Below the pieces are notes generated by a model. The model worked only from the letters and a program-made list of their open reading frames with translations. It had not been told where the DNA came from and did no database searches. This document shows positions 1-8,299 of a stretch of 64,000 bases of DNA, in pieces. Origin of the DNA: Salibacterium salarium (GTDB taxonomy: Bacteria; Bacillota; Bacilli; Bacillales; Marinococcaceae); NCBI RefSeq assembly GCF_030813635.1, contig NZ_JAUSUM010000002.1, positions 496,001-560,000 of the forward strand, given 5' to 3'. The translations under genes and the position numbers were made by a program. The first letter of the stretch is position 1. Each line of letters begins with the position of its first letter.

Positions 1-1
1 T

Positions 2-286
2 ATGTGTGATCGAAGTGATTTACATGTCGTTCCACAAATGAAAGCCACTCACTCGGAACAACCTACGATATTCCTATATGATAGGTATCCGGGAGGTGTC
101 GGATTATCATCAGCTGTCTATCAACTACTTCCGGATATTTTAAGTGATTGTAAAAATTTGATTAAGTCTTGTCCATGCAGCACGGGATGTCCGTCTTGTG
201 TCGGATCTGATTTAAATCTAGATGAAGAAGCCAAAACTTTAACTCTACGTTTGATTCATGTACTCCGAGGAGGAATAACGGATTGA
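2..286 (+). CDS. mrfA: C-terminal end of MrfA-type DEAD/DEAH helicase (partial)
   Basis: Only the last 94 codons are inside the window; the gene begins upstream. The visible part is the end of a DUF1998-type domain with a compact four-cysteine cluster, CPCSTGCPSC, expected to bind a metal. In Bacillus subtilis MrfA (YprA) is a DNA helicase that works with the exonuclease MrfB in repair of mitomycin C damage. The next gene is an MrfB homologue whose TTG start overlaps this stop (ATTGA), so the two are translationally coupled. The assignment rests on the Cys motif and this partner. The apparent ATG at the window edge is internal. Confidence 0.85.
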   Translation: MCDRSDLHVVPQMKATHSEQPTIFLYDRYPGGVGLSSAVYQLLPDILSDCKNLIKSCPCSTGCPSCVGSDLNLDEEAKTLTLRLIHVLRGGITD

Positions 287-1533
287 AGCTTAAAAACAAA
301 TTGAATCGAATGAAACATCATATGAGTCATGAGCAACAATCAAGTGATGAAGTTAGTAGTTCTGACAATGAAGACCATTCATCCAACGTACAGAATGAAG
401 TTCCTTTTGAAACAGAATGGGAGAACCTCCAATCCAAGCCTTTGTTTTTGGACGATCAATATATGATTAAACGAGAAAAAGAGTACTCGTTTAGTTATTA
501 TCATGGGAACCATGCTTTAGGAGAACTGTTTGATATTTGGGATCGTTGGAGTAAAGTAACAGCGTCACATCCGCTTCATCCAAAAGAACGGACACCTGAA
601 GACCTTCTCTTTTTTGATACTGAAACAACTGGATTAAACAGTGGAGCAGGGAATATGATATTTTTACTCGGTGGATCCTATTTTTCTGAGACGAACGTAC
701 ATGTTCGTCAATACTTTTTACCGGGACCAGAAGCTGAAGTACCACTATATTATTATTTCCTTAACGAAATGAAAACATCGATTCAACATCTTGCTACCTT
801 TAATGGGAAATCATTTGACTGGCCTCAGCTCAAGACAAGGCACACTTTTGTTCGAAATGAAGTTCCGAAACTTCCAGAGTTTGGTCATTTTGATTTATTA
901 CATTCCTCACGCCGACTGTTTAAACATGTTCTTCCATCCTGTAAGCTTTCCGTGATTGAAGCAGAAATATTGGAGTTCGAACGAGAAGACGACACTCCTG
1001 GTTATCTTGCTCCTATGCTTTATTTTGATTATTTAAATGAGCAGAATCCAGCCTTTATTGAAGGAATACTTACCCATAATGAGTGGGATGTGCTGTCATT
1101 AATCACTCTTTATATTAACCTATCCGACCGTGTTCTTCGTTATGGTACAACAAAGAGAGAAACATTTGAAATTGGCCGCTGGTATGAGCAGGTAAAGGAA
1201 TGGAAACAAGCGGAATGGTGCTACAAGCACGCTTTATCCAACAGGATGACATTAGATGATTGGAAAGAGGATAATTATTTTGCTTTAGCTCGTGTTTTGA
1301 AAAAGCAAAAGCGAGACGATGAGGCACAAAGGTACTTTAGCGAAATATTTCTGAATAAAGGCAAACGCAGCATAGAAGCTGCAGTTGAATTGGCAAAATA
1401 TAAAGAACACATAGAAAAAGATATGGAAGGCGCGATGTTTTACGCACAAGCAGCAAATAGCGAATCACCGAAAGAATATGGTATAGAAAAAAGAATTATT
1501 CGATTAGATGATAAAATAAGGAACAGGAAATAA
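283..1533 (+). CDS. mrfB: MrfB-type DEDDh exonuclease with C-terminal TPR-like region
   Basis: The protein is 416 residues, with a charged N-terminal stretch, an RNase T/DnaQ-like 3'-5' exonuclease fold from about residue 105, and a helical TPR-like tail from about residue 295. The first acidic motif is visible as FDTETTGL (D112, E114). The later HFDLLH and HNEWDVLSL segments supply the remaining acidic residues and the His. In B. subtilis MrfB (YprB) acts downstream of MrfA in an excision pathway for mitomycin lesions. The start is TTG at 283, 10 bases after a GAGGAGG ribosome binding site, overlapping the mrfA stop. Confidence 0.92.
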   Translation: MKLKNKLNRMKHHMSHEQQSSDEVSSSDNEDHSSNVQNEVPFETEWENLQSKPLFLDDQYMIKREKEYSFSYYHGNHALGELFDIWDRWSKVTASHPLHPKERTPEDLLFFDTETTGLNSGAGNMIFLLGGSYFSETNVHVRQYFLPGPEAEVPLYYYFLNEMKTSIQHLATFNGKSFDWPQLKTRHTFVRNEVPKLPEFGHFDLLHSSRRLFKHVLPSCKLSVIEAEILEFEREDDTPGYLAPMLYFDYLNEQNPAFIEGILTHNEWDVLSLITLYINLSDRVLRYGTTKRETFEIGRWYEQVKEWKQAEWCYKHALSNRMTLDDWKEDNYFALARVLKKQKRDDEAQRYFSEIFLNKGKRSIEAAVELAKYKEHIEKDMEGAMFYAQAANSESPKEYGIEKRIIRLDDKIRNRK

Positions 1534-1696
1534 CGTCCATCATTATTTCCCGGGCAAGCGCATAATAGCAAGTGTTTATCTAGGAATTATCAATAACCGA
1601 CATTATTTGAATGCCAACCCTCAATAAATATATCTGTTTTTGTCGAAACAGCAGCTGCATGTAGGAAATTACAATAATAAAGCAGGAGGAACAAAT

Positions 1697-2260
1697 ATGA
1701 AGGTGTTAGCTGTAACAGGATATAAGCCACAAGAATTAGGCATATTTGATCCAAATGCAAAGGAGATATCTTATATAAAAGCCACTCTTAAATCCAAAAT
1801 ATATGGTCTCTTAGAAAATGGTTTGGAATGGATTGTCATTTCGGGACAACCCGGAGTCGAACAATGGGCTGCAGAGGTTGTGATTGATTTGAAGATGGAA
1901 TGGTCTCAACTTCGTCTCGCCGTGCTTCCTCCTTTTCTTCATCAAGATAGCATATGGCCAGATCATGCAAAAGAACGATATCAGCGTATTATCCAATCGG
2001 CTGACTATTGTGAAGCCATATCGAAAAAAGAATATGACAACCCAGGTCAATTACGTGCTAAAAATGATTTTATTATCATGAAAACGGATGCGTTGTTACT
2101 TTTGTATACCGAAGAACAAGAAGGAACACCGAAATATTATTTAGAAGCAGCCGAACGACGATCGCAGCAAGGTTATCCAGTGTATCGAATTACCCCAGAC
2201 GATTTACAAGAAGCCGTTGAACATGAACTAGAGTCTCAAAGTCTTGATAACGAATGGTAA
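1697..2260 (+). CDS. ypsA: YpsA family SLOG-domain protein (DUF1273)
   Basis: The product is 187 residues counted from ATG 1697, which follows a strong AGGAGGA site; an upstream in-frame TTG at 1640 has no such site. YpsA belongs to the SLOG/Rossmann-like superfamily expected to bind nucleotide-type ligands. The visible features are the N-terminal MKVLAVTGYKPQELGIF and the glycine-containing ISGQPGVEQWAAE segment. It lies just before gpsB, as in B. subtilis and Staphylococcus, where YpsA has been linked to cell division. Its biochemical activity is not established. Confidence 0.9.
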   Translation: MKVLAVTGYKPQELGIFDPNAKEISYIKATLKSKIYGLLENGLEWIVISGQPGVEQWAAEVVIDLKMEWSQLRLAVLPPFLHQDSIWPDHAKERYQRIIQSADYCEAISKKEYDNPGQLRAKNDFIIMKTDALLLLYTEEQEGTPKYYLEAAERRSQQGYPVYRITPDDLQEAVEHELESQSLDNEW

Positions 2261-2361
2261 ACGGATTGAAAATTGACTTTTCAAAGAAGTTCTGAAAAAA
2301 TAAAATACAAATAACGTTTTAGATATTCAATACGATAATTTATTCGGGGTGAATCATAACG

Positions 2362-2688
2362 ATGCAAAATATTCAATTAACTGGAAAAGAAATTTTAGAT
2401 AAAGACTTTAAAAGCAGTATGAAAGGGTATAATAAAGACGAAGTGGATCAATTTTTAGATATGATTATTCAAGATTACGAAGCATATGAACAACGGGTGC
2501 GTGATTTAGAATCACAGTTAGAACAGAGTAAAAACCAAACAACTCAACGAGAAACCCGCTACAGCCGTGAACATAATACTGCTTCAGAGGAACAACCTAT
2601 GCCAAACACTGGTGGGACTAATTACGATATATTAAAACGTTTATCTAACTTGGAAAAAGAAGTCTTTGGAAACAAACTTTATGATTAA
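2362..2688 (+). CDS. gpsB: Cell division regulator GpsB
   Basis: GpsB is a small cytoplasmic coiled-coil protein related to DivIVA that coordinates peptidoglycan synthases and division in Firmicutes. The 108-residue product has the DivIVA-type N-terminal domain (KDFKSSMKGYNKDEVDQFLD), a coiled coil at about residues 35-60, a Gln/Glu-rich linker, and a C-terminal helical segment (YDILKRLSNLEKEVFG) typical of the trimerising tail. Length and neighbours (ypsA before, rnpB after) match the usual Bacillus arrangement. Confidence 0.95.
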   Translation: MQNIQLTGKEILDKDFKSSMKGYNKDEVDQFLDMIIQDYEAYEQRVRDLESQLEQSKNQTTQRETRYSREHNTASEEQPMPNTGGTNYDILKRLSNLEKEVFGNKLYD

Positions 2689-2718
2689 TATGAACGTTTG
2701 TATAACGGAGGGATTTGC

Positions 2719-3132
2719 TTGTTAAAAATTTTTATAGATGGAGCAAGCGCTGGAAATCCTGGTCCTGCTGGCGCGGGTATCTTTGTCAAAGATGGAAACG
2801 GCAATAACGAACACCATGCTATTCCACTCGGTACGATGACAAACCACGAGGCGGAGTTTGCTGCTTTGTTACAAACATTAAAGCTTTGTTACAAACGAGG
2901 ATGGTCTATGGCATCTATTAACACCGATTCTAAATTGGTAGATGAAGCTGTTGAAAAGGAGCATACGAAACATTCATTATACAAACCATATTTAAAAGAA
3001 ATATTGTCCATGTTTGATTCATGCGAGTTATGTTTCGTGAAATGGATTCCTTCTACTAACAATAGAACTGCTGACCAGTTATCTAAAAATGCTATTAAGA
3101 AAAATAAATCTTCTCCTGCGTTTATGAAATGA
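2719..3132 (+). CDS. RNase HI family (reverse transcriptase-like) protein
   Basis: The 137-residue product has the RNase H fold pattern: IDGASAGNPGPAGAG with the first catalytic Asp (D7), NHEAEF with Glu46, NTDSKLV with Asp70, and a C-terminal NRTADQLSK with the last acidic residue. All four carboxylates expected for RNA/DNA hybrid cleavage seem present. TTG 2719 is chosen because it lies six bases after a GGAGGG site; the longer in-frame ORF from 2698 would start before this site. It lies between gpsB and rnpB. Confidence 0.85.
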   Translation: MLKIFIDGASAGNPGPAGAGIFVKDGNGNNEHHAIPLGTMTNHEAEFAALLQTLKLCYKRGWSMASINTDSKLVDEAVEKEHTKHSLYKPYLKEILSMFDSCELCFVKWIPSTNNRTADQLSKNAIKKNKSSPAFMK

Positions 3133-3136
3133 CGAC

Positions 3137-3165
3137 TTGCCAAACTATGTTGAACAGGATATAAT
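3137..3165 (+). promoter_or_regulatory. SigA-type promoter of rnpB
   Basis: TTGCCA (3137-3142) and TATAAT (3160-3165) are separated by 17 bases, immediately upstream of the RNase P RNA gene. The predicted start of transcription is about 15 bases before the P1 helix. Confidence 0.75.
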
Positions 3166-3186
3166 GGCATTTGCATTAACAAAAGA

Positions 3187-3590
3187 CGCTAAAAACATTC
3201 TGGCAGTTGCTGCGCTTAACAGCGTAGAGGAAAGTCCATGCTCGCACAACCTGAGAGGGTTGTAGTGTTCGTGCCTGACTAAACAATAAGTCAGGGCGGC
3301 CTGGTATTAGACTGGGCTGATGGCGGGGAAGAGACCTGTGTCTATTGGATATGGTCTTATTACCCTGAAAGTGCCACAGTGACGTAGTCTGTTTGGAAAC
3401 GAACAGAGTGGAACGCGGTAAACCCCTCGAGCGAGAAACCCAAACATTGGTAGGGGCACTTTTCTGATGGAATTCAACAGAAGAAAAGGCAGATATAATC
3501 TGCAGATAGATGACTGCCCCCGGAGTGCAAGGTGAATAACCGTAGCAGCACAAAGGGACAGAACATGGCTTATATGAATGTTTTGGCCTC
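3187..3590 (+). ncRNA. rnpB: RNase P RNA, Bacillus (B) type
   Basis: This is the catalytic RNA of RNase P, which matures the 5' ends of tRNAs. The universally conserved blocks are present: GAGGAAAGTCCATGCTCGCAC near the 5' end, AGTGCCACAGTGACG, GGAACGCGGTAAACCCCTCG, GAGAAACCCAAA, and the 3' ACATGGCTTAT segment. The P1 helix forms between AAAACATTC (3192-3200) and GAATGTTTT (3577-3585). Ends are approximate to a few bases. Location between gpsB and ypsC is as in B. subtilis. Confidence 0.96.
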
Positions 3591-3594
3591 TGAT

Positions 3595-3620
3595 GACCCC
3601 TGTACAAGGGGTTTTTTCTT
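3595..3620 (+). terminator. Terminator after rnpB
   Basis: A CCCC/GGGG-based stem (ACCCC...AGGGGT) with a seven-base loop is followed by TTTTTTCTTT. Confidence 0.8.
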
Positions 3621-3726
3621 TATCTAAATGACTAACAACAAACAACAATAAAAATACTTAGAAGAAACGAAACATACAAATAGCTGCATAAAGCGTACAA
3701 ATTTGCAATTCAAAGGAGTAAACTAT

Positions 3727-4866
3727 ATGGAGGATCACGTTACATTAATAGCAACAGCTACAATGGGGCTAGAATCACTCGTTGCCCGTGAAATAAAAGA
3801 TCTCGGATACCAAGATGTGAAAGTAGAAAACGGACGAGTAGAATTCAACGCTCCCACAGAAGCAATCGCACGAACTAATATGTGGTTACGAACAGCAGAT
3901 CGTGTGAAATTAAAAGTGGCAGAATTTAACGCTTATTCATTTGATGAGTTATTCGAAAAAACAAAAGCTGTGTCTTGGGAAGATTATTTACCGGAAAATG
4001 CAGAATTTCCGGTTGTCGGTCGCTCGGTAAAGTCAACACTTTACAGCGTTCCAGATTGCCAATCCATTGTAAAAAAATCCATTGTCGAACGACTGAAGCA
4101 AACGTATAACAAAGATTGGTTCAGCGAAAATGGAGCTTTGTATAAGGTAGAAGTGGCTCTTAACAAAGATGTCGTGACGTTAACGATAGATACATCCGGA
4201 CCAGGCCTTCATAAACGCGGGTACCGGGCTGTACAAAACTTAGCTCCATTAAAAGAGACACTTGCTGCAGCGTTAGTTATGTTAACGAATTGGAAGCCGG
4301 ATCGTCCGTTCGCTGATCCTTTTTGTGGTTCAGGGACAATACCAATTGAAGCGGCTCTTATTGGACAACGTATCGCACCTGGGTTTAACCGTGAATTCAT
4401 TGCAGAAGACTGGACATGGCTCGAAAATGCCATATGGGAACGGGCGCGAGAAGAAGCAGAAGATAAAGCAAATTACGACCAACCGCTAGATATACAAGGA
4501 TCAGATATTGATCACCGAATTGTTGAATTAGCCGAAGAAAATACGATGGAAGCTGGGTTGTATGGGGTGATTTCATTTAAGCAAATGCAGGCTTCGGATT
4601 TCACATCTAAAAAAAACTATGGTTGTATAGTGTCCAATCCCCCATACGGAGAACGTCTTGGCGAAAAAGAAGAAATAGAAGCACTGTACAAAGAAATCGG
4701 ACAAGCGCTACGCCCGCTTGAAACGTGGTCTGTCTATATGTTGACATCAAACGAGAATTTCGAGTCCTTGTACGGGAAACAAGCGACGAAAAGACGCAAA
4801 CTCTACAACGGCAAGATAAAGACCGACTACTACCAATTTTGGGGACAGCGTCCGCCAAAATCATAG
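3727..4866 (+). CDS. ypsC: THUMP-domain 23S rRNA guanine-N2 methyltransferase family (YpsC/RlmL-like)
   Basis: The 379-residue SAM-dependent RNA methyltransferase has an N-terminal ferredoxin-like/THUMP region (about 1-160) and a C-terminal Rossmann methyltransferase domain. Motifs visible are ADPFCGSGTIPIEAALIG for SAM binding and the catalytic SNPPYGERLG (NPPY). It resembles the N-terminal methyltransferase half of E. coli RlmL, which makes m2G in 23S rRNA; the exact target here is inferred. ATG 3727 is preferred over TTG 3703 because AAGGAG lies at 3713-3718. Confidence 0.92.
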   Translation: MEDHVTLIATATMGLESLVAREIKDLGYQDVKVENGRVEFNAPTEAIARTNMWLRTADRVKLKVAEFNAYSFDELFEKTKAVSWEDYLPENAEFPVVGRSVKSTLYSVPDCQSIVKKSIVERLKQTYNKDWFSENGALYKVEVALNKDVVTLTIDTSGPGLHKRGYRAVQNLAPLKETLAAALVMLTNWKPDRPFADPFCGSGTIPIEAALIGQRIAPGFNREFIAEDWTWLENAIWERAREEAEDKANYDQPLDIQGSDIDHRIVELAEENTMEAGLYGVISFKQMQASDFTSKKNYGCIVSNPPYGERLGEKEEIEALYKEIGQALRPLETWSVYMLTSNENFESLYGKQATKRRKLYNGKIKTDYYQFWGQRPPKS

Positions 4867-4948
4867 GGAAAGTTTGAAAAAAATAAGCATATTTTCCCCT
4901 CCACCTGGATACTCTTTAAAGTAGAACCATTTCAGGGAGGGAATCAGG

Positions 4949-5134
4949 TTGGAACGAATTCAAAAAGAACAACGCCTGCATTCATTGCAAAAAATTGAAA
5001 AGGCAATTGGAAATGCCGAAAAAGCACTCCAATCGCCGGATAAACAATCCATATCACAACCGCTACAGTCACTCATTCAAGCGAAGCAGACATTAAATAT
5101 GGCCTGGGACTATCATTTAAAACAACATATATAA
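4949..5134 (+). CDS. Small helical protein of unknown function
   Basis: This 61-residue protein is highly charged and predicted helical (for example IQKEQRLHSLQKIEKAIGNAEKALQ), with no membrane segment or cysteine. TTG 4949 follows AGGGAGGG at a reasonable distance. Its stop lies two bases from the 3' end of the convergent yneR-like gene. I do not recognise a family; it may be a soluble adaptor or structural protein. Confidence 0.6.
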   Translation: MERIQKEQRLHSLQKIEKAIGNAEKALQSPDKQSISQPLQSLIQAKQTLNMAWDYHLKQHI

Positions 5135-5136
5135 CC

Positions 5137-5439
5137 TTATTTAGGGTTAGTAACATCATATATCTTAGGATTTTCAAACTCAAGCAAGTCAATGGTTTTA
5201 TCATAAGATATCGTCATACCATCTAGATACCATTGATCTTGCGGATTAACAAAAAAGAATATTCCTTTTGCCTGAAGCGTATATGCACCAGCTTCAGGTT
5301 TTTCTTTGGACACTCCAATGGAATAGCCCCCGGAACCAACGCCTCCAATGCGAACAAACAAGCGAAGATATTCTTCATCTTCTAAATTCATTTCTTCTTT
5401 GTAAAGCCGGGCAGCCTCAGGTTTTATTGTGAGTTCCAT
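5137..5439 (-). CDS. yneR: HesB/IscA-like fold protein (YneR type)
   Basis: The 100-residue product follows the HesB/IscA (A-type Fe-S carrier) pattern: an N-terminal AARLYKEEMN helix, a glycine-rich RIGGVGSGGYSIGV strand-turn, and DGMTISYDKT. The three cysteines used by true Fe-S carriers are absent, so a cluster-transfer role is doubtful. In B. subtilis yneR lies near yneT-parE-parC; here these genes are 4.4 kb away with ypwA and opuF in between. ATG follows a GAGCAAT-type region with AAAGGAGC upstream. Confidence 0.85.
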   Translation of the reverse strand: MELTIKPEAARLYKEEMNLEDEEYLRLFVRIGGVGSGGYSIGVSKEKPEAGAYTLQAKGIFFFVNPQDQWYLDGMTISYDKTIDLLEFENPKIYDVTNPK

Positions 5440-5589
5440 TATTATTGCTCCTTTCTGCTCTGTTTTGTTATATCATGATTTTTGAAACGTTTCAAAAATG
5501 AAAAATGGATTAGGAATGTGTTAGGCTGAAAGTATAACAAATTTTCCTATATACTAACATTATCATGCAATAATAAGGAGCGATTATTT

Positions 5590-7104
5590 TTGACAAAAAC
5601 AATAAAACAAACAGAAAAAGATTTTAAGGAACTAATGCAAAAAATGTCCTCCTATGAACAAGCACTTGGTCTTTTGCAGTGGGATGCACGAACAAAAGCA
5701 CCAAAAAAAGGAGCAGATCAACGTTCAGAAGTGATTGGTTCGTTGTCGACTGAATTATTTAAATTAAAAACATCGGAAGAAACAGGAGGACTTTTAGAAG
5801 AAATATTGCAAGCGGACAAAGACGTTGTATCAAATGTTACTCGTCAATCAGCAAAGGAATTAAAAAAGGAATACGACCGTTCTATCAAAATACCTGAAGA
5901 TGAATTTCGGGAATATAGTATTTTAACCGCAAAGTCCGAGTCCATTTGGGAAGAGGCCAAAGAACAAAATGACTTCGAGATGTTTCGTCCTTATTTGGAG
6001 AAAATTGTGCGGTTCAGCCGCAAATTTGCTGATTACTGGGGATACGAAGGTCATCCCTACAATGCCTTACTCGAAGATTTTGATCCTGGAATGACTGTTG
6101 ACACGCTCGATCAAGTGTTCAGTCGATTGCGCGATGGATTGATTCCCTTGGTAGAAGGTGTTACATCGTCTTCTAATAAACCGCAGACTGATTTTATTTT
6201 CCGTTCTTTTCCTAAAGATAATCAAAAGCAATTTAGTTCAGAAATATTGTCTCAAATGACATATGATTTTGAAGCAGGAAGATTAGACGAAACCGTTCAC
6301 CCATTTGCCATTGGTTTAAATCCTAAGGACGTACGGGTAACAACTAAATATGACGAGAATGATTTTCGCACTGCTGTGTTTGGTACTATCCACGAAGGAG
6401 GTCACGCTTTATACGAACAAAATCTTCCTGAGGAACTCGCAGGCACTGTTCTCAGTGATGGCACATCTATGGGAATTCACGAATCTCAATCACTGTTTTG
6501 GGAAAATTTTGTCGGTCGAAACAAAATGTTTTGGGAGAATAATTACGATTTATTACAATCCTATTCTAATGGACAATTTGAAGATGTAAATCTCGATCAA
6601 TTTTATCATGCTATCAATGAGGCTAAACCTTCTCTTATACGTATAGAAGCAGATGAAATGACATATTCGCTTCACATTATATTACGATATGAAATAGAAA
6701 AAGGGTTGATAAATGGAGATATAGAAGTGGCGGATCTCCCGAAAGTATGGAATGAAAAAATGGAAGAATATCTCGGTGTAATCCCACCAAATGATAGCCA
6801 AGGGGTATTACAGGACGTCCATTGGTCTTTTGGTGCATTTGGTTATTTTCCATCTTACGCTTTAGGATATATTTATGCTGCTCAACTTCATCAGGCAATG
6901 CGTAAAGAGATACCAGAGTTTGATCAATTGTGTCAAAAGGGAGAGCTTTCCTCTATCAGAGAATGGTTAACTAAACATGTTCACCAGTACGGACGTATAA
7001 AATCTCCAGCTGAGATTATTAAAGATGCCACCGGTGAAAATATCAATCCAGAACATTTACTGAATTATTTATCAGAAAAATATAAACCACTCTATCAATT
7101 TTAA
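5590..7104 (+). CDS. ypwA: Metallocarboxypeptidase, M32 family (YpwA-like)
   Basis: The 504-residue zinc carboxypeptidase removes residues from peptide C-termini in the cytoplasm; there is no signal peptide. The metal-binding HEGGH is at residues 268-272, and the third-ligand motif HESQS lies near 297-301, both diagnostic of M32. The N-terminal LGLLQWDARTKAPKKGADQR is also family-typical. Length matches the family (about 500). TTG start follows AAGGAGCG. A terminator follows directly, so it appears to be a single-gene unit. Confidence 0.95.
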   Translation: MTKTIKQTEKDFKELMQKMSSYEQALGLLQWDARTKAPKKGADQRSEVIGSLSTELFKLKTSEETGGLLEEILQADKDVVSNVTRQSAKELKKEYDRSIKIPEDEFREYSILTAKSESIWEEAKEQNDFEMFRPYLEKIVRFSRKFADYWGYEGHPYNALLEDFDPGMTVDTLDQVFSRLRDGLIPLVEGVTSSSNKPQTDFIFRSFPKDNQKQFSSEILSQMTYDFEAGRLDETVHPFAIGLNPKDVRVTTKYDENDFRTAVFGTIHEGGHALYEQNLPEELAGTVLSDGTSMGIHESQSLFWENFVGRNKMFWENNYDLLQSYSNGQFEDVNLDQFYHAINEAKPSLIRIEADEMTYSLHIILRYEIEKGLINGDIEVADLPKVWNEKMEEYLGVIPPNDSQGVLQDVHWSFGAFGYFPSYALGYIYAAQLHQAMRKEIPEFDQLCQKGELSSIREWLTKHVHQYGRIKSPAEIIKDATGENINPEHLLNYLSEKYKPLYQF

Positions 7105-7113
7105 CAACTTGGA

Positions 7114-7147
7114 ACAAAGCCTATTGTATAAAGATAGGCTTTTTCTT
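7114..7147 (+). terminator. Terminator after ypwA
   Basis: A nine-base stem AAAGCCTAT/ATAGGCTTT (7116-7124, 7134-7142) is followed by TTCTTTTT. Confidence 0.85.
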
Positions 7148-7231
7148 TTTACTCAGTAGTTTAAAAACTTGTTCACGTGATATAAAGTACTACTTACTAA
7201 TACTCGGCTTTGCCAAGAAAGGAATGCAGCA

Positions 7232-8299
7232 ATGATTACGTTTGAGAATATCTCTAAAGAATTTCCAGATGGGACAAAGGCGGTTCGTCAATTTACAACG
7301 ACGATACAAAAAGGAGAACTATTCGTATTAATAGGTCCGAGCGGGTGTGGTAAAACAACAACATTGAAGATGATTAACCGTTTGATAGCTCCTACAAATG
7401 GAACAATTTATATTGAAGGAGTTGATATAAATAATTGGAACAAGCAAGCATTACGCTGGAATATAGGGTACGTTCTGCAGCAAATTGCACTATTTCCAAC
7501 AATGACCATAGCAGAAAACATTTCTGTTGTTCCAGATATGGTGAATTGGAGTAAAAAGGAAATATCAGAAAGAGTGGATGAGCTGCTTCGTATGGTAGAT
7601 TTAGATCCGGCCACTTACAGATCAAGGAAGCCAGTCGAGTTATCAGGCGGGCAACAACAACGAGTTGGCGTGTTGCGAGCACTCGCGGCAGACCCTAATA
7701 TTTTAATTATGGATGAGCCTTTCAGTGCTTTAGATCCGCTCACCAGAGAACAGTTGCAACGAGATGTGAAGGAGTTACAATCTCGTATACAAAAGACGAT
7801 TGTGTTTGTTACTCACGATATGGATGAGGCAATGGCTTTAGGAGACCGAATTTGCATGATGAATGAAGGCAAAATCGTTCAGATAGGAACACCTGCAGAG
7901 ATTACGAGAAATCCCGTTAACCAATTTGTGAAGGACTTTATCGGAAATCGAACAAATGAATGGGAATCTCCAGTAAAAGATATAATGGATCCGTATAGTG
8001 ATTATATCGTGAATATTAATGAGCTATTACAGCTGTCGTTACAAAATGAACCAGTTTACGTTATTGATAACGAAAGTTATTTTTTGGGACGAAAACAAGG
8101 ACATGAAGTAATGGAACATAATATTACGTTGTCCCCTGATATGTCATTAAATCAATCTATTTATTATTTTGATGTAATAGATGTCGATGTGCTCCCAGTA
8201 CTAGAAAACAATACACTTGTTGGAACAATGAGTTACAAAAATATCGTCTCTTACATGAAATCTACAACCATGGATACAAAAAGAAAGGGGGAGATATAA
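7232..8299 (+). CDS. opuFA: Compatible-solute ABC importer ATPase with C-terminal CBS-like region (OpuFA type)
   Basis: The 355-residue ATPase of the OpuA/ProV family energises uptake of betaine-type osmoprotectants. Walker A GPSGCGKTT (near residue 35), signature LSGGQQQRVGVLRAL, and Walker B ILIMDEPFSALDP are intact. After about residue 250 the sequence (VKDIMDPYSDYIVN...VLPVLENNTLVGTMSYKNI) looks like a degenerate CBS pair, the region that senses ionic strength in related systems. It abuts the next gene (TAA then TTG without a gap), forming a two-gene operon. Confidence 0.9.
   Translation: MITFENISKEFPDGTKAVRQFTTTIQKGELFVLIGPSGCGKTTTLKMINRLIAPTNGTIYIEGVDINNWNKQALRWNIGYVLQQIALFPTMTIAENISVVPDMVNWSKKEISERVDELLRMVDLDPATYRSRKPVELSGGQQQRVGVLRALAADPNILIMDEPFSALDPLTREQLQRDVKELQSRIQKTIVFVTHDMDEAMALGDRICMMNEGKIVQIGTPAEITRNPVNQFVKDFIGNRTNEWESPVKDIMDPYSDYIVNINELLQLSLQNEPVYVIDNESYFLGRKQGHEVMEHNITLSPDMSLNQSIYYFDVIDVDVLPVLENNTLVGTMSYKNIVSYMKSTTMDTKRKGEI

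Noticed and set aside
3176-3648. Two minus-strand frames over rnpB
   Set aside because: The region is fully explained by the conserved RNase P RNA; open frames there are chance.
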